From positions 1-36,294 of the forward strand of contig JAFGXY010000057.1 in assembly GCA_016936395.1 (NCBI GenBank): 36,294 nucleotides of DNA, in the 5' to 3' direction. A model generated the notes under the pieces. That model was not told the origin of the DNA. It ran no database searches and worked only from the letters and a program-made list of their open reading frames with translations. Every line of letters starts with the position of its first letter. Positions within the stretch are counted from its first letter, which is position 1. Source of the DNA: Paracoccaceae bacterium (GTDB taxonomy: Bacteria; Pseudomonadota; Alphaproteobacteria; Rhodobacterales; Rhodobacteraceae). A program made the translations under genes and the position numbers. Below are positions 25,656-33,773 of this stretch, one piece after another.

Positions 25656-28653
25656 TCTGCTTCTCCCCGTCCCTGTCGTAAAACACCGGGCCGACCACAC
25701 GCGCCTGCACCGTGCTGCCATCGACCGTGTTGAAGCTGACAACCTCGCCCATCCGCTCAGGCCCGCGCAGCAGCAGCCCCATGGCAATGCCGCGGCCCAG
25801 CGTGGGCGACCGGTAGGTCGAGGTCACGCGGCCCTGCACATGGCGTTGGCCATTGGCATTGCTGCCTTGGGCGATGACATAGGCCCCCTCCGGAATGACC
25901 GAGCCATCCAGCGTTTCAAAACCGACCAGTTTCCAGCGGTCGGGACTGGTCAGATGGCTGCGCTCTTGCCCGCGTTTGCCCAGAAAATCCGCCTTCTTCT
26001 TCGACACCGCCCAGTCAAGGCCCAGGTCTTGCGGCGTCACGGTGCCATCGGTTTCATCGCCGATCATGATAAAGCCCTTTTCGGCCCGCATCACGTGCAG
26101 CGCCTCGGTGCCATAGGGCATCGCGCCCAACGAAGCACCCGCATCATGGCAGGCCTGCCAGAACGCGGCCCCCTGGCTGGCGGGCACCGCGATTTCATAG
26201 CTGAGCTCGCCCGAAAAGCTGATCCGATAGACCCGGCAGCCAAAGCCTGCAAGGCTGCCATCGGCCCAGGCCATGAAGGGCAGCGCGTCTTGTGACACCT
26301 CCATACCCCCAAGCCGCTCCAGCAACTTGCGTGCGTTCGGGCCGACGACCGCGATCTGGGCATAGTGCTCGGTGACATTGGCGGTGAACACCTGCCAATC
26401 CCACCATTCGCATTGCAGCCAGTCTTCCATCCAGCCGTGAATGCGATCCGCGCCGCCGCTGGTGGTGTGGCAAAGCCAGGTGTCATCGTCGATCCGCGCC
26501 ATCACGCCATCGTCGGACAGAAATCCCTGCTCATTGCACATCAACCCGTAACGGCATCTGCCCACCGGCAGGCTGGACATCACGTTGGTGTAAAGCATGT
26601 CAAGGAACCGCCCGGCATCGGGGCCTTTCACAATGATCTTGCCAAGTGTGGATGCATCCAGCAAACCAAGGGCTTGGCGGGTGTTCTTCACCTCGCGCGC
26701 CACGGCCTGCCGGGGTGTTTCACCGGGGCGGGGATAGCAATAGGGTCGCCGCCACAGGCCCACGGGTTCAAACGTAGCACCCTGCGCCGCGTGCCAACCG
26801 TCCATCGGGGTCTTGCGCAGCGGTTGAAATATCTCCCCGCGCGCCTCGCCCGCCAAAGCGCCCAGGGGCACCGGGGTATAGGGCGGGCGGAAGGTGGTGG
26901 TGCCCACCTGCGGGACGGGTTCATTCAATGCCTCAGCAAGAACCGCCAGACCGTTGATGTTGGAGATTTTTCCCTGATCTGTTGCCATCCCCAGCGTGGT
27001 ATAGCGCTTGGCGTGTTCGACCGACCCATAGCCTTCACGCGCCGCCAGTTGCACGTCCGAGACCTTGACATCGTTCTGATAGTCCAGCCACACCTTTGCC
27101 CGCAACCCGACACCGGCCGCTTGCGGCATGATCCAGACCGGCTGCAACGCGGCCTCGTCCGGCAGATCTTGGCGTGGGACTGCGGATTTTTTCGGTTTGA
27201 TCCCAACAGCTTTCAGCGCGATCCTGACCTGAGCATCGGCATCGGCGATGGCCTCGCGCAACGCGCCATTGGCGGCACCGGCGCCGATCACCATCGCGCT
27301 GCCGTCCTGCGTGATGGGCGGATGGGCCGCGTCAGGGCGGAACATGGCCCCTGCCTCGTCCCAGATCAGCTTGCCGCCGCAATGGCTGTAAAGATGCACC
27401 ACCGGCGACCAGCCGCCCGACATCGCCACCGCATTGCAGGCCAGAAACCGCGAGATCGTGCCGTCGCCGGTCTGGCGGCAAACCTCGACGCCCGTCACAT
27501 GCTTGCCGCCCTTGACCCGTGCGATGGCCTTGCCGGTTTCCACCCTGATGCCCAAGGCGCGGGCCTGTGCGGGCAAGGCCCCGTCGGCCTGATCGCGCGC
27601 GTCGATCACGGCGACAACGGTCTGCCCGGCCTGATGCAGCGCGATTGCCGTGCGATAGGCATCGTCGTTGTTGGTGACCACCACCGTGCGCTGCCCCGGC
27701 GACACCGCCCAGTTCACAAGATAATCGCGCAGGGCCGAGGCCAGCATCACCCCGGGCACATCATTGCCGGCAAAGGACAGCGGCCGTTCGATCGCACCTG
27801 TTGCCGCGATGATCCTTGCCGCCCGCATCCGCCATAGCCGATGCCGGGGCCGCCCGTCGCCGGGGGTATGGTCGGCCAGCCTTTCGTCCAGCAGGACGTA
27901 GCCGTGATCGTAAACCCCCGCCGCCATGGTGCGGGCGCGCAAGGTGACGTTGGCCATGCCGGCCAGTTCGGCAACCGTGGCATTGACCCAATCGGCGGCG
28001 GGCAAGGCGTCGATCATATCGCCATCCACCGGTGCGCGGCCGCCCCAATGCGCGGACTGCTCGACCAGCCAGACCCGTGCCCCGGCGCGGGCCGCCACAA
28101 GCGCCGCATGCAGGCCCGCCACCCCGCCGCCCACCACCAGCAGATCGCAAAACGCATAGACCTGCTCATAGCGGTCGGCGTCACGGTCTTTCGGCGCGGC
28201 CCCAAGGCCCGCCGTCTGGCGGATGATCGGCTCGAACAGATGTTTCCAAGCGGCGCGGGGGTGGATGAAGGTCTTGTAGTAAAACCCGCCGGGCAACAGC
28301 CGCGCGGCATAGTTGTTCAACACGCCCACGTCGAACTCAAGGCTGGGCCAGTGGTTCTGGCTGCGGGCCTGCAACCCGTCGAACAGCTCGGTCGTGGTAG
28401 CGCGCTGGTTCGGCTCGGCCCGCGCGCCTTGGCCCAGATTGACCAGCGCGTTCGGCTCTTCCGCGCCGCTGGCCACAATGCCGCGCGGGCGGTGGTATTT
28501 GAACGACCGGCCCACCAGCATCTGACCATTGGCCAGCAGCGCCGAGGCCAAGGTATCGCCGGCAAAGCCGCGCAGGTGTTTGCCGTTGAAGGTAAAGTCA
28601 ATAGGCGCGCTGCGGTCGATCAGTCGGCCGCCGGATGTCAGTCGGATGCTCAT
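25648..28653 (-). CDS. soxA: Sarcosine oxidase subunit alpha
   Basis: 1001 residues, ATG 28653 sharing 4 bases with the soxD stop; a second in-frame ATG at 28668 is less likely. Large subunit of tetrameric sarcosine oxidase. N-terminal part (about 1-100) has the ferredoxin-like fold motif FTFNGKHLRGFAGDTLASALLANG and VGRSFKYHRPRG. The NAD-binding Rossmann site LLVVGGGVAGLHAALVAARAGA lies near residue 170. A second nucleotide-binding part follows (VVVTNNDDAYRTAIALHQAG, NAVAMSGGWSPVVHLYSHCGG). The C-terminal 400 residues are a GcvT-like tetrahydrofolate-binding domain (EVKNTRQALGLLDASTLGKI, WKLVGFETLDGS, YRSPTLGRGIAMGLL). Full length for the family. Confidence 0.97.
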   Translation of the reverse strand: MSIRLTSGGRLIDRSAPIDFTFNGKHLRGFAGDTLASALLANGQMLVGRSFKYHRPRGIVASGAEEPNALVNLGQGARAEPNQRATTTELFDGLQARSQNHWPSLEFDVGVLNNYAARLLPGGFYYKTFIHPRAAWKHLFEPIIRQTAGLGAAPKDRDADRYEQVYAFCDLLVVGGGVAGLHAALVAARAGARVWLVEQSAHWGGRAPVDGDMIDALPAADWVNATVAELAGMANVTLRARTMAAGVYDHGYVLLDERLADHTPGDGRPRHRLWRMRAARIIAATGAIERPLSFAGNDVPGVMLASALRDYLVNWAVSPGQRTVVVTNNDDAYRTAIALHQAGQTVVAVIDARDQADGALPAQARALGIRVETGKAIARVKGGKHVTGVEVCRQTGDGTISRFLACNAVAMSGGWSPVVHLYSHCGGKLIWDEAGAMFRPDAAHPPITQDGSAMVIGAGAANGALREAIADADAQVRIALKAVGIKPKKSAVPRQDLPDEAALQPVWIMPQAAGVGLRAKVWLDYQNDVKVSDVQLAAREGYGSVEHAKRYTTLGMATDQGKISNINGLAVLAEALNEPVPQVGTTTFRPPYTPVPLGALAGEARGEIFQPLRKTPMDGWHAAQGATFEPVGLWRRPYCYPRPGETPRQAVAREVKNTRQALGLLDASTLGKIIVKGPDAGRFLDMLYTNVMSSLPVGRCRYGLMCNEQGFLSDDGVMARIDDDTWLCHTTSGGADRIHGWMEDWLQCEWWDWQVFTANVTEHYAQIAVVGPNARKLLERLGGMEVSQDALPFMAWADGSLAGFGCRVYRISFSGELSYEIAVPASQGAAFWQACHDAGASLGAMPYGTEALHVMRAEKGFIMIGDETDGTVTPQDLGLDWAVSKKKADFLGKRGQERSHLTSPDRWKLVGFETLDGSVIPEGAYVIAQGSNANGQRHVQGRVTSTYRSPTLGRGIAMGLLLRGPERMGEVVSFNTVDGSTVQARVVGPVFYDRDGEKQNV

Positions 28654-28973
28654 GCGAACCCCTTCCAATCCGGGCGGCGGGCCTTGATTCTGTCAATGAT
28701 GTCATCGGGCGGACCCGAGGTTTGCGCCGGGTAGGTGCCAAACACCTCAAGCGTGGCGGTGCAGCGGGCGGCCAGAAACCACTTGCCGCAGCCATAGGCG
28801 TGGCGCCAGCGTTCAAAATGCACCCCCTTGGGGTTCTTTCGGGCGAAAAGATAGGCTTCGAATTCGGCATCCGAAGACCCCGGACCGAAGCGTTTCAGAT
28901 GCGCCTCGCCGCCGGGGGCAAGTTCGGTTTCTTCGGCGGCAACGCCGCAATAGGGGCAGATCAGCAAAAGCAT
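28650..28973 (-). CDS. soxD: Sarcosine oxidase subunit delta
   Basis: 107 residues from ATG 28973; a GTG at 28982 would add three. Small zinc-binding subunit. Cys residues in LICPYCG and YGCGKWF, with family motifs ETELAPGGEAHLKRFGPGSSD, RKNPKGVHFERWRHAYGC and ARCTATLEVFGTY, are typical. The stop overlaps the soxA start (ATGA), giving coupled translation. Separated from soxB by a 385-base stretch containing a small membrane-protein gene; normally the gap is short. Confidence 0.96.
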   Translation of the reverse strand: MLLLICPYCGVAAEETELAPGGEAHLKRFGPGSSDAEFEAYLFARKNPKGVHFERWRHAYGCGKWFLAARCTATLEVFGTYPAQTSGPPDDIIDRIKARRPDWKGFA

Positions 28974-29072
28974 GCGGCGCACTCACTTTGACGATGGGGC
29001 AAAGGAGGGCGACGGTCCCCCCTGCTGGCAGAGGGGTCACCGGCGGCGGCGGCTGCCGGACCTGCGGCGGTG

Positions 29073-29237
29073 CTACTCGATGATGTAGGCTTGTTCGTTA
29101 AGCGCCGGCTGATCCGAAAAGCCGCCGTTATAGGCAACCCTGACAAGGCCAGCGAGAACCAGCGGCACAAAAATCCCAAGCAGCAGTCCCAAGACAGCCT
29201 GTCTGCTGGGGAACAACGAAGATGAGCGGGTGGCCAT
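29073..29237 (-). CDS. 54-residue single-helix membrane protein inside the sarcosine oxidase operon
   Basis: ATG 29237 preceded by GGAG at a 9-base spacing. Sequence plan: basic/polar start (MATRSSSLFPSRQ), one hydrophobic segment at about 13-36 (AVLGLLLGIFVPLVLAGLV), then a short polar tail ending EQAYIIE. No Cys or known motif. It sits between soxB (stop 29359) and soxD (start 28973), in the same direction, so it would be on the same transcript. I do not recognise a family. It could be spurious, but the ribosome site, clean hydrophobic block and position argue for a gene. Confidence 0.55.
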   Translation of the reverse strand: MATRSSSLFPSRQAVLGLLLGIFVPLVLAGLVRVAYNGGFSDQPALNEQAYIIE

Positions 29238-29358
29238 GGCAGAATACTCCGGTGCTTTCGCGGCACATTTGGGTATTGCGCGGCCCGCGTCAAGGCATCC
29301 GGGGTGGGGGCGCGACGATAGAGCGCGAAGCCGCCAGACCGCGGGGCATGGCGGCACA

Positions 29359-30606
29359 TCAATGCGCCACCCCGGCGGCGACGGATTCGTCGATGAACCG
29401 GCCTTCGCGGAAGCGCCCCATGTCAAACGCGGCGGCAAGAGGGCTGGGTTCGCCCTTGGCGATCAACTCGGCCATCGCCCAGCCCGAGCCAGGGATAGCC
29501 TTGAACCCGCCGGTGCCCCAGCCGCAGTTGATGAAGCAATTGCCCAACGGGGTTTTCGAGATGATGGGCGAGCGGTCACCGGTCATGTCAACGATGCCGC
29601 CCCACTGGCGCAGCATTTTCAGCCGGGACAGCATCGGGAAGGTTTCGATCAGGGCGCGCAGGGTTTCCTCGATATGCTGGAAACTGCCGCGCTGGGTATA
29701 GTTGTTGAAACCGTCGGTGCCGCCGCCGATCACCATCTCGCCCTTGTCGGATTGCGACATGTAGCCGTGCACGGTGTTGGCCATCACCACCACATCCATG
29801 CAGGGCTTGATCGGTTCGCTGACCAGCGCCTGAAGCGCCATCGATTCGACCGGCAGGCGGAAACCCGCCATCTGCGCCACCTGCCCCGAATGACCGGCCA
29901 CCACGATGCCAAGCTTCCCGGTGCCAATGTGGCCCTTGGTGGTTTCCACCCCGGTGACCTTGCCGTTTTCCGACCGAACCCCGGTCACCTCGCATTGCTG
30001 GATGATGTCCATCCCCATGGCCGAACAGGCCCGCGCATAGCCCCAGGCCACTGCGTCATGCCGCCCGGTGCCGCCGCGCGGCTGCCACAGCGCGCCCAGG
30101 ACCGGATAGCGCGGGCCGTCGATGTTCAGGATCGGGCACAGCTCTTTCACCCGGGCCGGGCTGATGAATTCGGTCACAACCCCTTGCAGCGCATTGGCAT
30201 GAGCGGTGCGAAGATAGCCCCGCACCTCATGGTGGGTTTGCGCCAGCATCATCACGCCGCGCGGGCTGAACATGACGTTGAAGTTCAGGTCCTGCGACAG
30301 CGTTTCATACAGGGAACGCGACTTTTCATAGATCGCGGCAGACGGGTCTTGCAGGTAGTTCGAGCGGATGATCGTGGTGTTGCGCCCGGTGTTGCCGCCG
30401 CCCAACCAGCCTTTTTCCAGGATCGCCACATTGCGGATGCCATGGTTGCGGCCAAGGTAATAGGCCGTCGCCAGACCGTGCCCGCCCGCGCCGATGATCA
30501 CGACATCATAGCCGGGTTTCGGGGCGGGCGACCGCCATGCCCGTTCCCATCCCTGATGATGGGTCAACGCCTCACGGGCGATGGCAAACAGGGAATAGCG
30601 TTTCAT
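29359..30606 (-). CDS. soxB: Sarcosine oxidase subunit beta
   Basis: 415 residues, ATG 30606 with GGAG upstream. FAD-dependent subunit that oxidises sarcosine. N-terminus MKRYSLFAIAREALTHHQGW, then the FAD site DVVIIGAGGHGLATAYYLG near residues 34-52. The His in GGTGRHDAVAWGYARA (about residue 183) is at the position where family members bind FMN covalently. The C-terminal part ENLTRLWGGIVDMTGDRSP-like reads LRQWGGIVDMTGDRSPIIS, and the FINCGWGTGGFKAIPGSG motif is typical. First gene of the operon, divergent from ccmI. Expected regulation by glycine betaine/sarcosine catabolites is inference. Confidence 0.97.
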   Translation of the reverse strand: MKRYSLFAIAREALTHHQGWERAWRSPAPKPGYDVVIIGAGGHGLATAYYLGRNHGIRNVAILEKGWLGGGNTGRNTTIIRSNYLQDPSAAIYEKSRSLYETLSQDLNFNVMFSPRGVMMLAQTHHEVRGYLRTAHANALQGVVTEFISPARVKELCPILNIDGPRYPVLGALWQPRGGTGRHDAVAWGYARACSAMGMDIIQQCEVTGVRSENGKVTGVETTKGHIGTGKLGIVVAGHSGQVAQMAGFRLPVESMALQALVSEPIKPCMDVVVMANTVHGYMSQSDKGEMVIGGGTDGFNNYTQRGSFQHIEETLRALIETFPMLSRLKMLRQWGGIVDMTGDRSPIISKTPLGNCFINCGWGTGGFKAIPGSGWAMAELIAKGEPSPLAAAFDMGRFREGRFIDESVAAGVAH

Positions 30607-30793
30607 CCGGGGTCACTCCGTCGCGCGCGCGCTTGCACATTGTTTGAACCCTGACCGCGTTCTTGCCGCAACCGCAAGCGGCACATCCGGGAACATTGCG
30701 ACATCACCCACAATCGCACAAACCCACCGTCGCTGAAACCGGCCCTTCAGTGGACAAATGGCACAGCTGTGATCGCTGCGGCCAATTCTCATC

Positions 30794-30837
30794 TTTTGTC
30801 GGCGGCTTTTGCGCCTTACATGAAGGCAACGACAAAA
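30794..30837. other. Inverted repeat TTTTGTCG/CGACAAAA upstream of ccmI
   Basis: TTTTGTCG (30794-30801) and CGACAAAA (30830-30837), a perfect 8-bp match with 28 bases between, in the 243-base gap between soxB and ccmI and 13 bases before the ccmI ATG. It would form a leader hairpin near the ribosome site. Alternatively it is two half-sites. Confidence 0.35.
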
Positions 30838-30849
30838 AGGGAACCAAAG

Positions 30850-32091
30850 ATGGGTGTCTGGGGCTTTTGGGCGGTGGTTGCCGCCGTGGTGCTGATGGTG
30901 TCGGCCATTTTGGCGCGCGCGATGGCACGGGCCAAGGCCGATGTGCGGGCGTCGGCCGACTATGACCTTGCGGTATATCGTGACCAGTTGTCCGAGATCG
31001 AGCGTGATATTGCCCGCGGCGTGGTTGCAGCCGACGAAGGCGCGCGGCTGCGCACCGAAGTGTCGCGCCGCTTGCTGGAGGCGGATCGCGCCGCGCGGGC
31101 GTCCGCGCCGCAGGTGCGCGGATCGGCGGGTTGGGGCATCGCGGCGCTGATCGGGGTGATCCTGATCGGATCGGTCGCGCTGTATTGGGATCTGGGTGCC
31201 CCCGGCTATCCTGACCTGCCGCTGAAACAGCGACTTGCCATGTCGGATGAGCTGCGCGAGACACGTCCGTCGCAGGCCGAGGCCGAGGGCAACACCCCGC
31301 CGCCCCCACCGCGCGCCGATGTGGAACCGGCTTTTGCCGAACTGATGGAAAAGCTGCGCGCCGCCGTGATTGCCCGCCCCGACGATCTGCGCGGGCTGGA
31401 ACTGCTGGCCCGCAACGAGGCAGCACTTGGCAACATCGGTGCCGCGCGCAAGGCGCAAGAGGCGGTGATCCGCGTCAAGGGTGATACCGCAACCGCCGAA
31501 GACCATGCCGCCCTGGCCGAGTTGATGATCATGGCAGCGGGTGGCTATATCTCGCCCGAGGCCGAAACCGTGCTGGCGCAGGCCTTGCAGATTGACCCGG
31601 AAAACGGCACCGCGCGCTATTATTCGGGGGTGATGTTCGCGCAAGTCGGCCGCTTTGACCGCACCTTCGTGCTGTGGAAGCGCCTGCTGGAACAAAGCCC
31701 GCCCGAAGCGCCATGGGTGGCGCCAATCCGTGAGCAGATCGAAGAGGCCGCAATGCGGGCCGGGATCGACTATACCCTGCCCGAAGCCAAAGGCGCAGCC
31801 GTTGCCGGCGCACCCGGGCCGACCGCTGAGGATATGGAAAATGCTGCCGACATGAGCCCGGAAGACCGGCAGGCGATGATCGAAAGCATGGTGGAACGCC
31901 TGGGTGAACGGCTTGCCAACGAAGGCGGCACTGCCGAAGAATGGGCACGGCTGATTTCGGCGCTGGCCAATCTTGGGCGCACGGATCAGGCCCGCGCGAT
32001 CTATGCCGAGGCGCAAACCCGCTTTGCCGGACGCAGCGTCGATCTGGCCGGCCTCAAGGAAGCCGCCGTCAGCGCGGGCGTCGCCGAATGA
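30850..32091 (+). CDS. ccmI: c-type cytochrome biogenesis protein CcmI
   Basis: 413 residues, ATG 30850. CcmI is an inner-membrane protein that presents apocytochrome c to the haem ligation complex. First membrane helix at about 3-21 ([19 protein letters not shown]), then the leucine-zipper-like cytoplasmic loop with [39 protein letters not shown] second helix at about 96-114 ([18 protein letters not shown]) leads into a periplasmic TPR-like domain ([27 protein letters not shown] and [23 protein letters not shown]). A Pro-rich linker ([13 protein letters not shown]) precedes the repeats. The stop overlaps ruvX by 4 bases. Confidence 0.93.
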   Translation: MGVWGFWAVVAAVVLMVSAILARAMARAKADVRASADYDLAVYRDQLSEIERDIARGVVAADEGARLRTEVSRRLLEADRAARASAPQVRGSAGWGIAALIGVILIGSVALYWDLGAPGYPDLPLKQRLAMSDELRETRPSQAEAEGNTPPPPPRADVEPAFAELMEKLRAAVIARPDDLRGLELLARNEAALGNIGAARKAQEAVIRVKGDTATAEDHAALAELMIMAAGGYISPEAETVLAQALQIDPENGTARYYSGVMFAQVGRFDRTFVLWKRLLEQSPPEAPWVAPIREQIEEAAMRAGIDYTLPEAKGAAVAGAPGPTAEDMENAADMSPEDRQAMIESMVERLGERLANEGGTAEEWARLISALANLGRTDQARAIYAEAQTRFAGRSVDLAGLKEAAVSAGVAE

Positions 32092-32642
32092 TCCTGCCTG
32101 ACATCGCCGATTTTGCCGCAATCCTGCCGCCCAACCGGTCGGTGGCGGGGCTTGATCTGGGCACGATGACGATCGGCGTGGCGATTTCCGATCTGCGGCG
32201 TGGCGTCGCCACCCCGGCGCAGGTGATAAGGCGCGAAAAGTTCACCGTCGATGCCGCCCGGCTTTTGGACCTGCTGACCCGGCGCGAGGTGGCGGGCATC
32301 GTGCTGGGCCTGCCGCTGAACATGGATGGCAGCGAAGGCCCGCGTGCGCAATCGACCCGCGCCTTTGCCCGCAATCTGGAGAAACTGACCGCGCTGCCGA
32401 TTGCGTTCTGGGATGAACGGCTGTCCACCGTCGCCGCGGAACGGGCGCTGATCGAGGCCGATACATCGCGCAAACGGCGCCGCGAGGTGATTGATCAGGT
32501 GGCGGCAGGCTATATCCTGCAAGGCGCGCTGGACCGGATGGGCCATATCACGGCCGCCGCCGCCCGCGATGCGGCAACACGGGACGCGGAAACACGGGAC
32601 GCGGAAACACGGGACAGGGCAATACGGGACTCTGGGGCATGA
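32088..32642 (+). CDS. ruvX: Putative Holliday junction resolvase YqgF/RuvX with a repeat tail
   Basis: 184 residues, ATG 32088 overlapping ccmI. RNase-H-fold protein of the YqgF family, linked to pre-16S rRNA processing and junction resolution. Motifs: [16 protein letters not shown] (catalytic D23), [41 protein letters not shown] and [17 protein letters not shown]. The normal protein ends near ALDRM; here a tail of about 30 residues made of TRDAE-like units follows, encoded by a 15-bp tandem repeat. The stop overlaps the DUF1289 gene by 4 bases. Confidence 0.92.
   Translation: MILPDIADFAAILPPNRSVAGLDLGTMTIGVAISDLRRGVATPAQVIRREKFTVDAARLLDLLTRREVAGIVLGLPLNMDGSEGPRAQSTRAFARNLEKLTALPIAFWDERLSTVAAERALIEADTSRKRRREVIDQVAAGYILQGALDRMGHITAAAARDAATRDAETRDAETRDRAIRDSGA
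32577..32630 (+). repeat. 15-bp tandem repeat in the 3' end of ruvX
   Basis: Unit ACACGGGACGCGGAA at 32577-32591 and 32592-32606, a diverged third at 32607-32621, and a partial at 32622-32630. The period of 15 keeps the frame, so copy-number change would only alter tail length (T-R-D-A-E units). Confidence 0.85.
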
Positions 32643-32869
32643 CCGACGAAATCTGGAAACGCGACGAGGTCGACTCGCCTTGCGTCAAGCTGTGCGCCAT
32701 CCACCCCGAGACGCGCCTGTGCGTGGGCTGTTATCGCAGCATCGACGAGATCACCGCCTGGTCACGGATGACGCCTGACGCGCGGCACGCGGTGATGGCC
32801 GAGTTGCCCGCCCGCGCCGCCCTGTTGCAAAAGCGCCGGGGTGGGCGGGCGGCACGCCTGTCCCGATAG
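32639..32869 (+). CDS. DUF1289 family protein (cysteine-rich, Fe-S-like)
   Basis: 76 residues, ATG 32639 overlapping ruvX by 4 bases. Four cysteines C15, C19, C28, C31 in [19 protein letters not shown] are the conserved metal- or cluster-binding set of DUF1289. Then [29 protein letters not shown] basic tail ([14 protein letters not shown]) follows. Function is unknown; members are often beside redox or DNA/RNA genes. Last gene of the ccmI operon; the TauE gene converges with 3 bases between the stops. Confidence 0.9.
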   Translation: MTDEIWKRDEVDSPCVKLCAIHPETRLCVGCYRSIDEITAWSRMTPDARHAVMAELPARAALLQKRRGGRAARLSR

Positions 32870-32872
32870 GCC

Positions 32873-33691
32873 CTACCAGCCCAGCACCTTGCGCAGCATG
32901 TTCAGCGCCACCAGCGTGATGAACACCGCAAAAATCCGTTTCAGCGGTTTTGGGTCCATCGCATGCGCAAGCTTTACCCCCAGGGGGGCGGTGATCAGCG
33001 TCATCGTGATGATCAGGAAAAACGCAGGCAGGTTGACCGCGCCAAGGCTGAATGGCGGCGCGCCGCTGATCGGGATCAGCATGAAACCGATGACCGATGG
33101 CACCGCGATCAGCACGCCAAAGCCAGCCGCCGTGGCCACGGCGCGGTGGATCGGCACGCCATACAGGGTCATCAGCGGCACGCCAAAGCTGCCGCCGCCA
33201 ATACCCATCAGCACCGACAGGAACCCGACGATCCCCCCGACCCCGATGCGCGCGGCCCCTTGCGGCATGACCGTGCCCAGCCGCCAGTCGGACTTGCCAA
33301 AGGCCATGTAAAGCCCGATGAAAATGCCGACGATGCCGAAAATCGCCTGCAGCGTCGCCGATTTCAGGCTGGAGGCGGTGATGACACCGACCACCGCTCC
33401 GATGCTGATGAACACCGCCCACCCCCGCAGGATCGGCCATTCCACGGCACCTTTCTTGTGGTGCGACAGCACCGAGCGCGCCGAGGTGACGATGATGGTG
33501 GCCAGCGACGTGGCAAGGCAGACCTGCATCAGGTAGGGTCCGGCATAGCCCATGACAGTGAAGGCGTAAAAGAACGCAGGCACCAGCACGATGCCGCCGC
33601 CCACACCCAACAGCCCGGCAATCACACCCGCTATGGCCCCGATCGCGGCCAGCATCGCCACCATCGGCAAGATTACGGAAAGCTCGGGCAT
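32873..33691 (-). CDS. TauE/SafE family membrane permease (sulfite exporter-like)
   Basis: 272 residues, ATG 33691 behind AGGAG. About 7-8 membrane helices. It carries the family glycine-rich motifs GAIAGVIAGLLGVGGGIVLVPAF near the start and LSVLMGIGGGSFGVPLMTLYGV in the second half, and the repeat fold of TauE/SafE. Family members move sulfite, sulfolactate or other anions across the inner membrane. Substrate cannot be read. Downstream of dusA in the same direction. A sulfide-sensing regulator is encoded 16 kb away, but no link is shown. Confidence 0.9.
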   Translation of the reverse strand: MPELSVILPMVAMLAAIGAIAGVIAGLLGVGGGIVLVPAFFYAFTVMGYAGPYLMQVCLATSLATIIVTSARSVLSHHKKGAVEWPILRGWAVFISIGAVVGVITASSLKSATLQAIFGIVGIFIGLYMAFGKSDWRLGTVMPQGAARIGVGGIVGFLSVLMGIGGGSFGVPLMTLYGVPIHRAVATAAGFGVLIAVPSVIGFMLIPISGAPPFSLGAVNLPAFFLIITMTLITAPLGVKLAHAMDPKPLKRIFAVFITLVALNMLRKVLGW

Positions 33692-33694
33692 GGG

Positions 33695-33757
33695 TCACTC
33701 CTGTGCGATCTTGCCCAGATAGCGCAGCGCGGCGGCGGCGACCAGTGCCGGAATCAC
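33695..33757 (-). CDS. Possible 20-codon micro-ORF translated into the TauE gene
   Basis: GTG at 33757 opens a frame of 20 codons (IPALVAAAALRYLGKIAQE after the start) ending at TGA 33695-33697, three bases before the TauE ATG. Its last codons carry the AGGAG site of TauE. An ATG at 33769 in the same frame is followed by ATC and a TAG stop. The peptide would be a short hydrophobic helix. It may be a coupling leader or the broken end of a lost small gene; evidence is thin. Confidence 0.25.
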   Translation of the reverse strand: MIPALVAAAALRYLGKIAQE

Positions 33758-33773
33758 CGCCTAGATCATCCGC

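Noticed and set aside
25648-30606. sox genes as thiosulfate-oxidation (Sox) genes, which would link to the SqrR-like regulator
   Set aside because: The proteins are clearly sarcosine oxidase subunits (FAD/FMN, GcvT-like domain); the shared gene name is coincidental.
32577-32630. Possible CRISPR or phase-variation tract
   Set aside because: 15-bp period with no spacers, and a multiple of three, so it cannot shift the frame.
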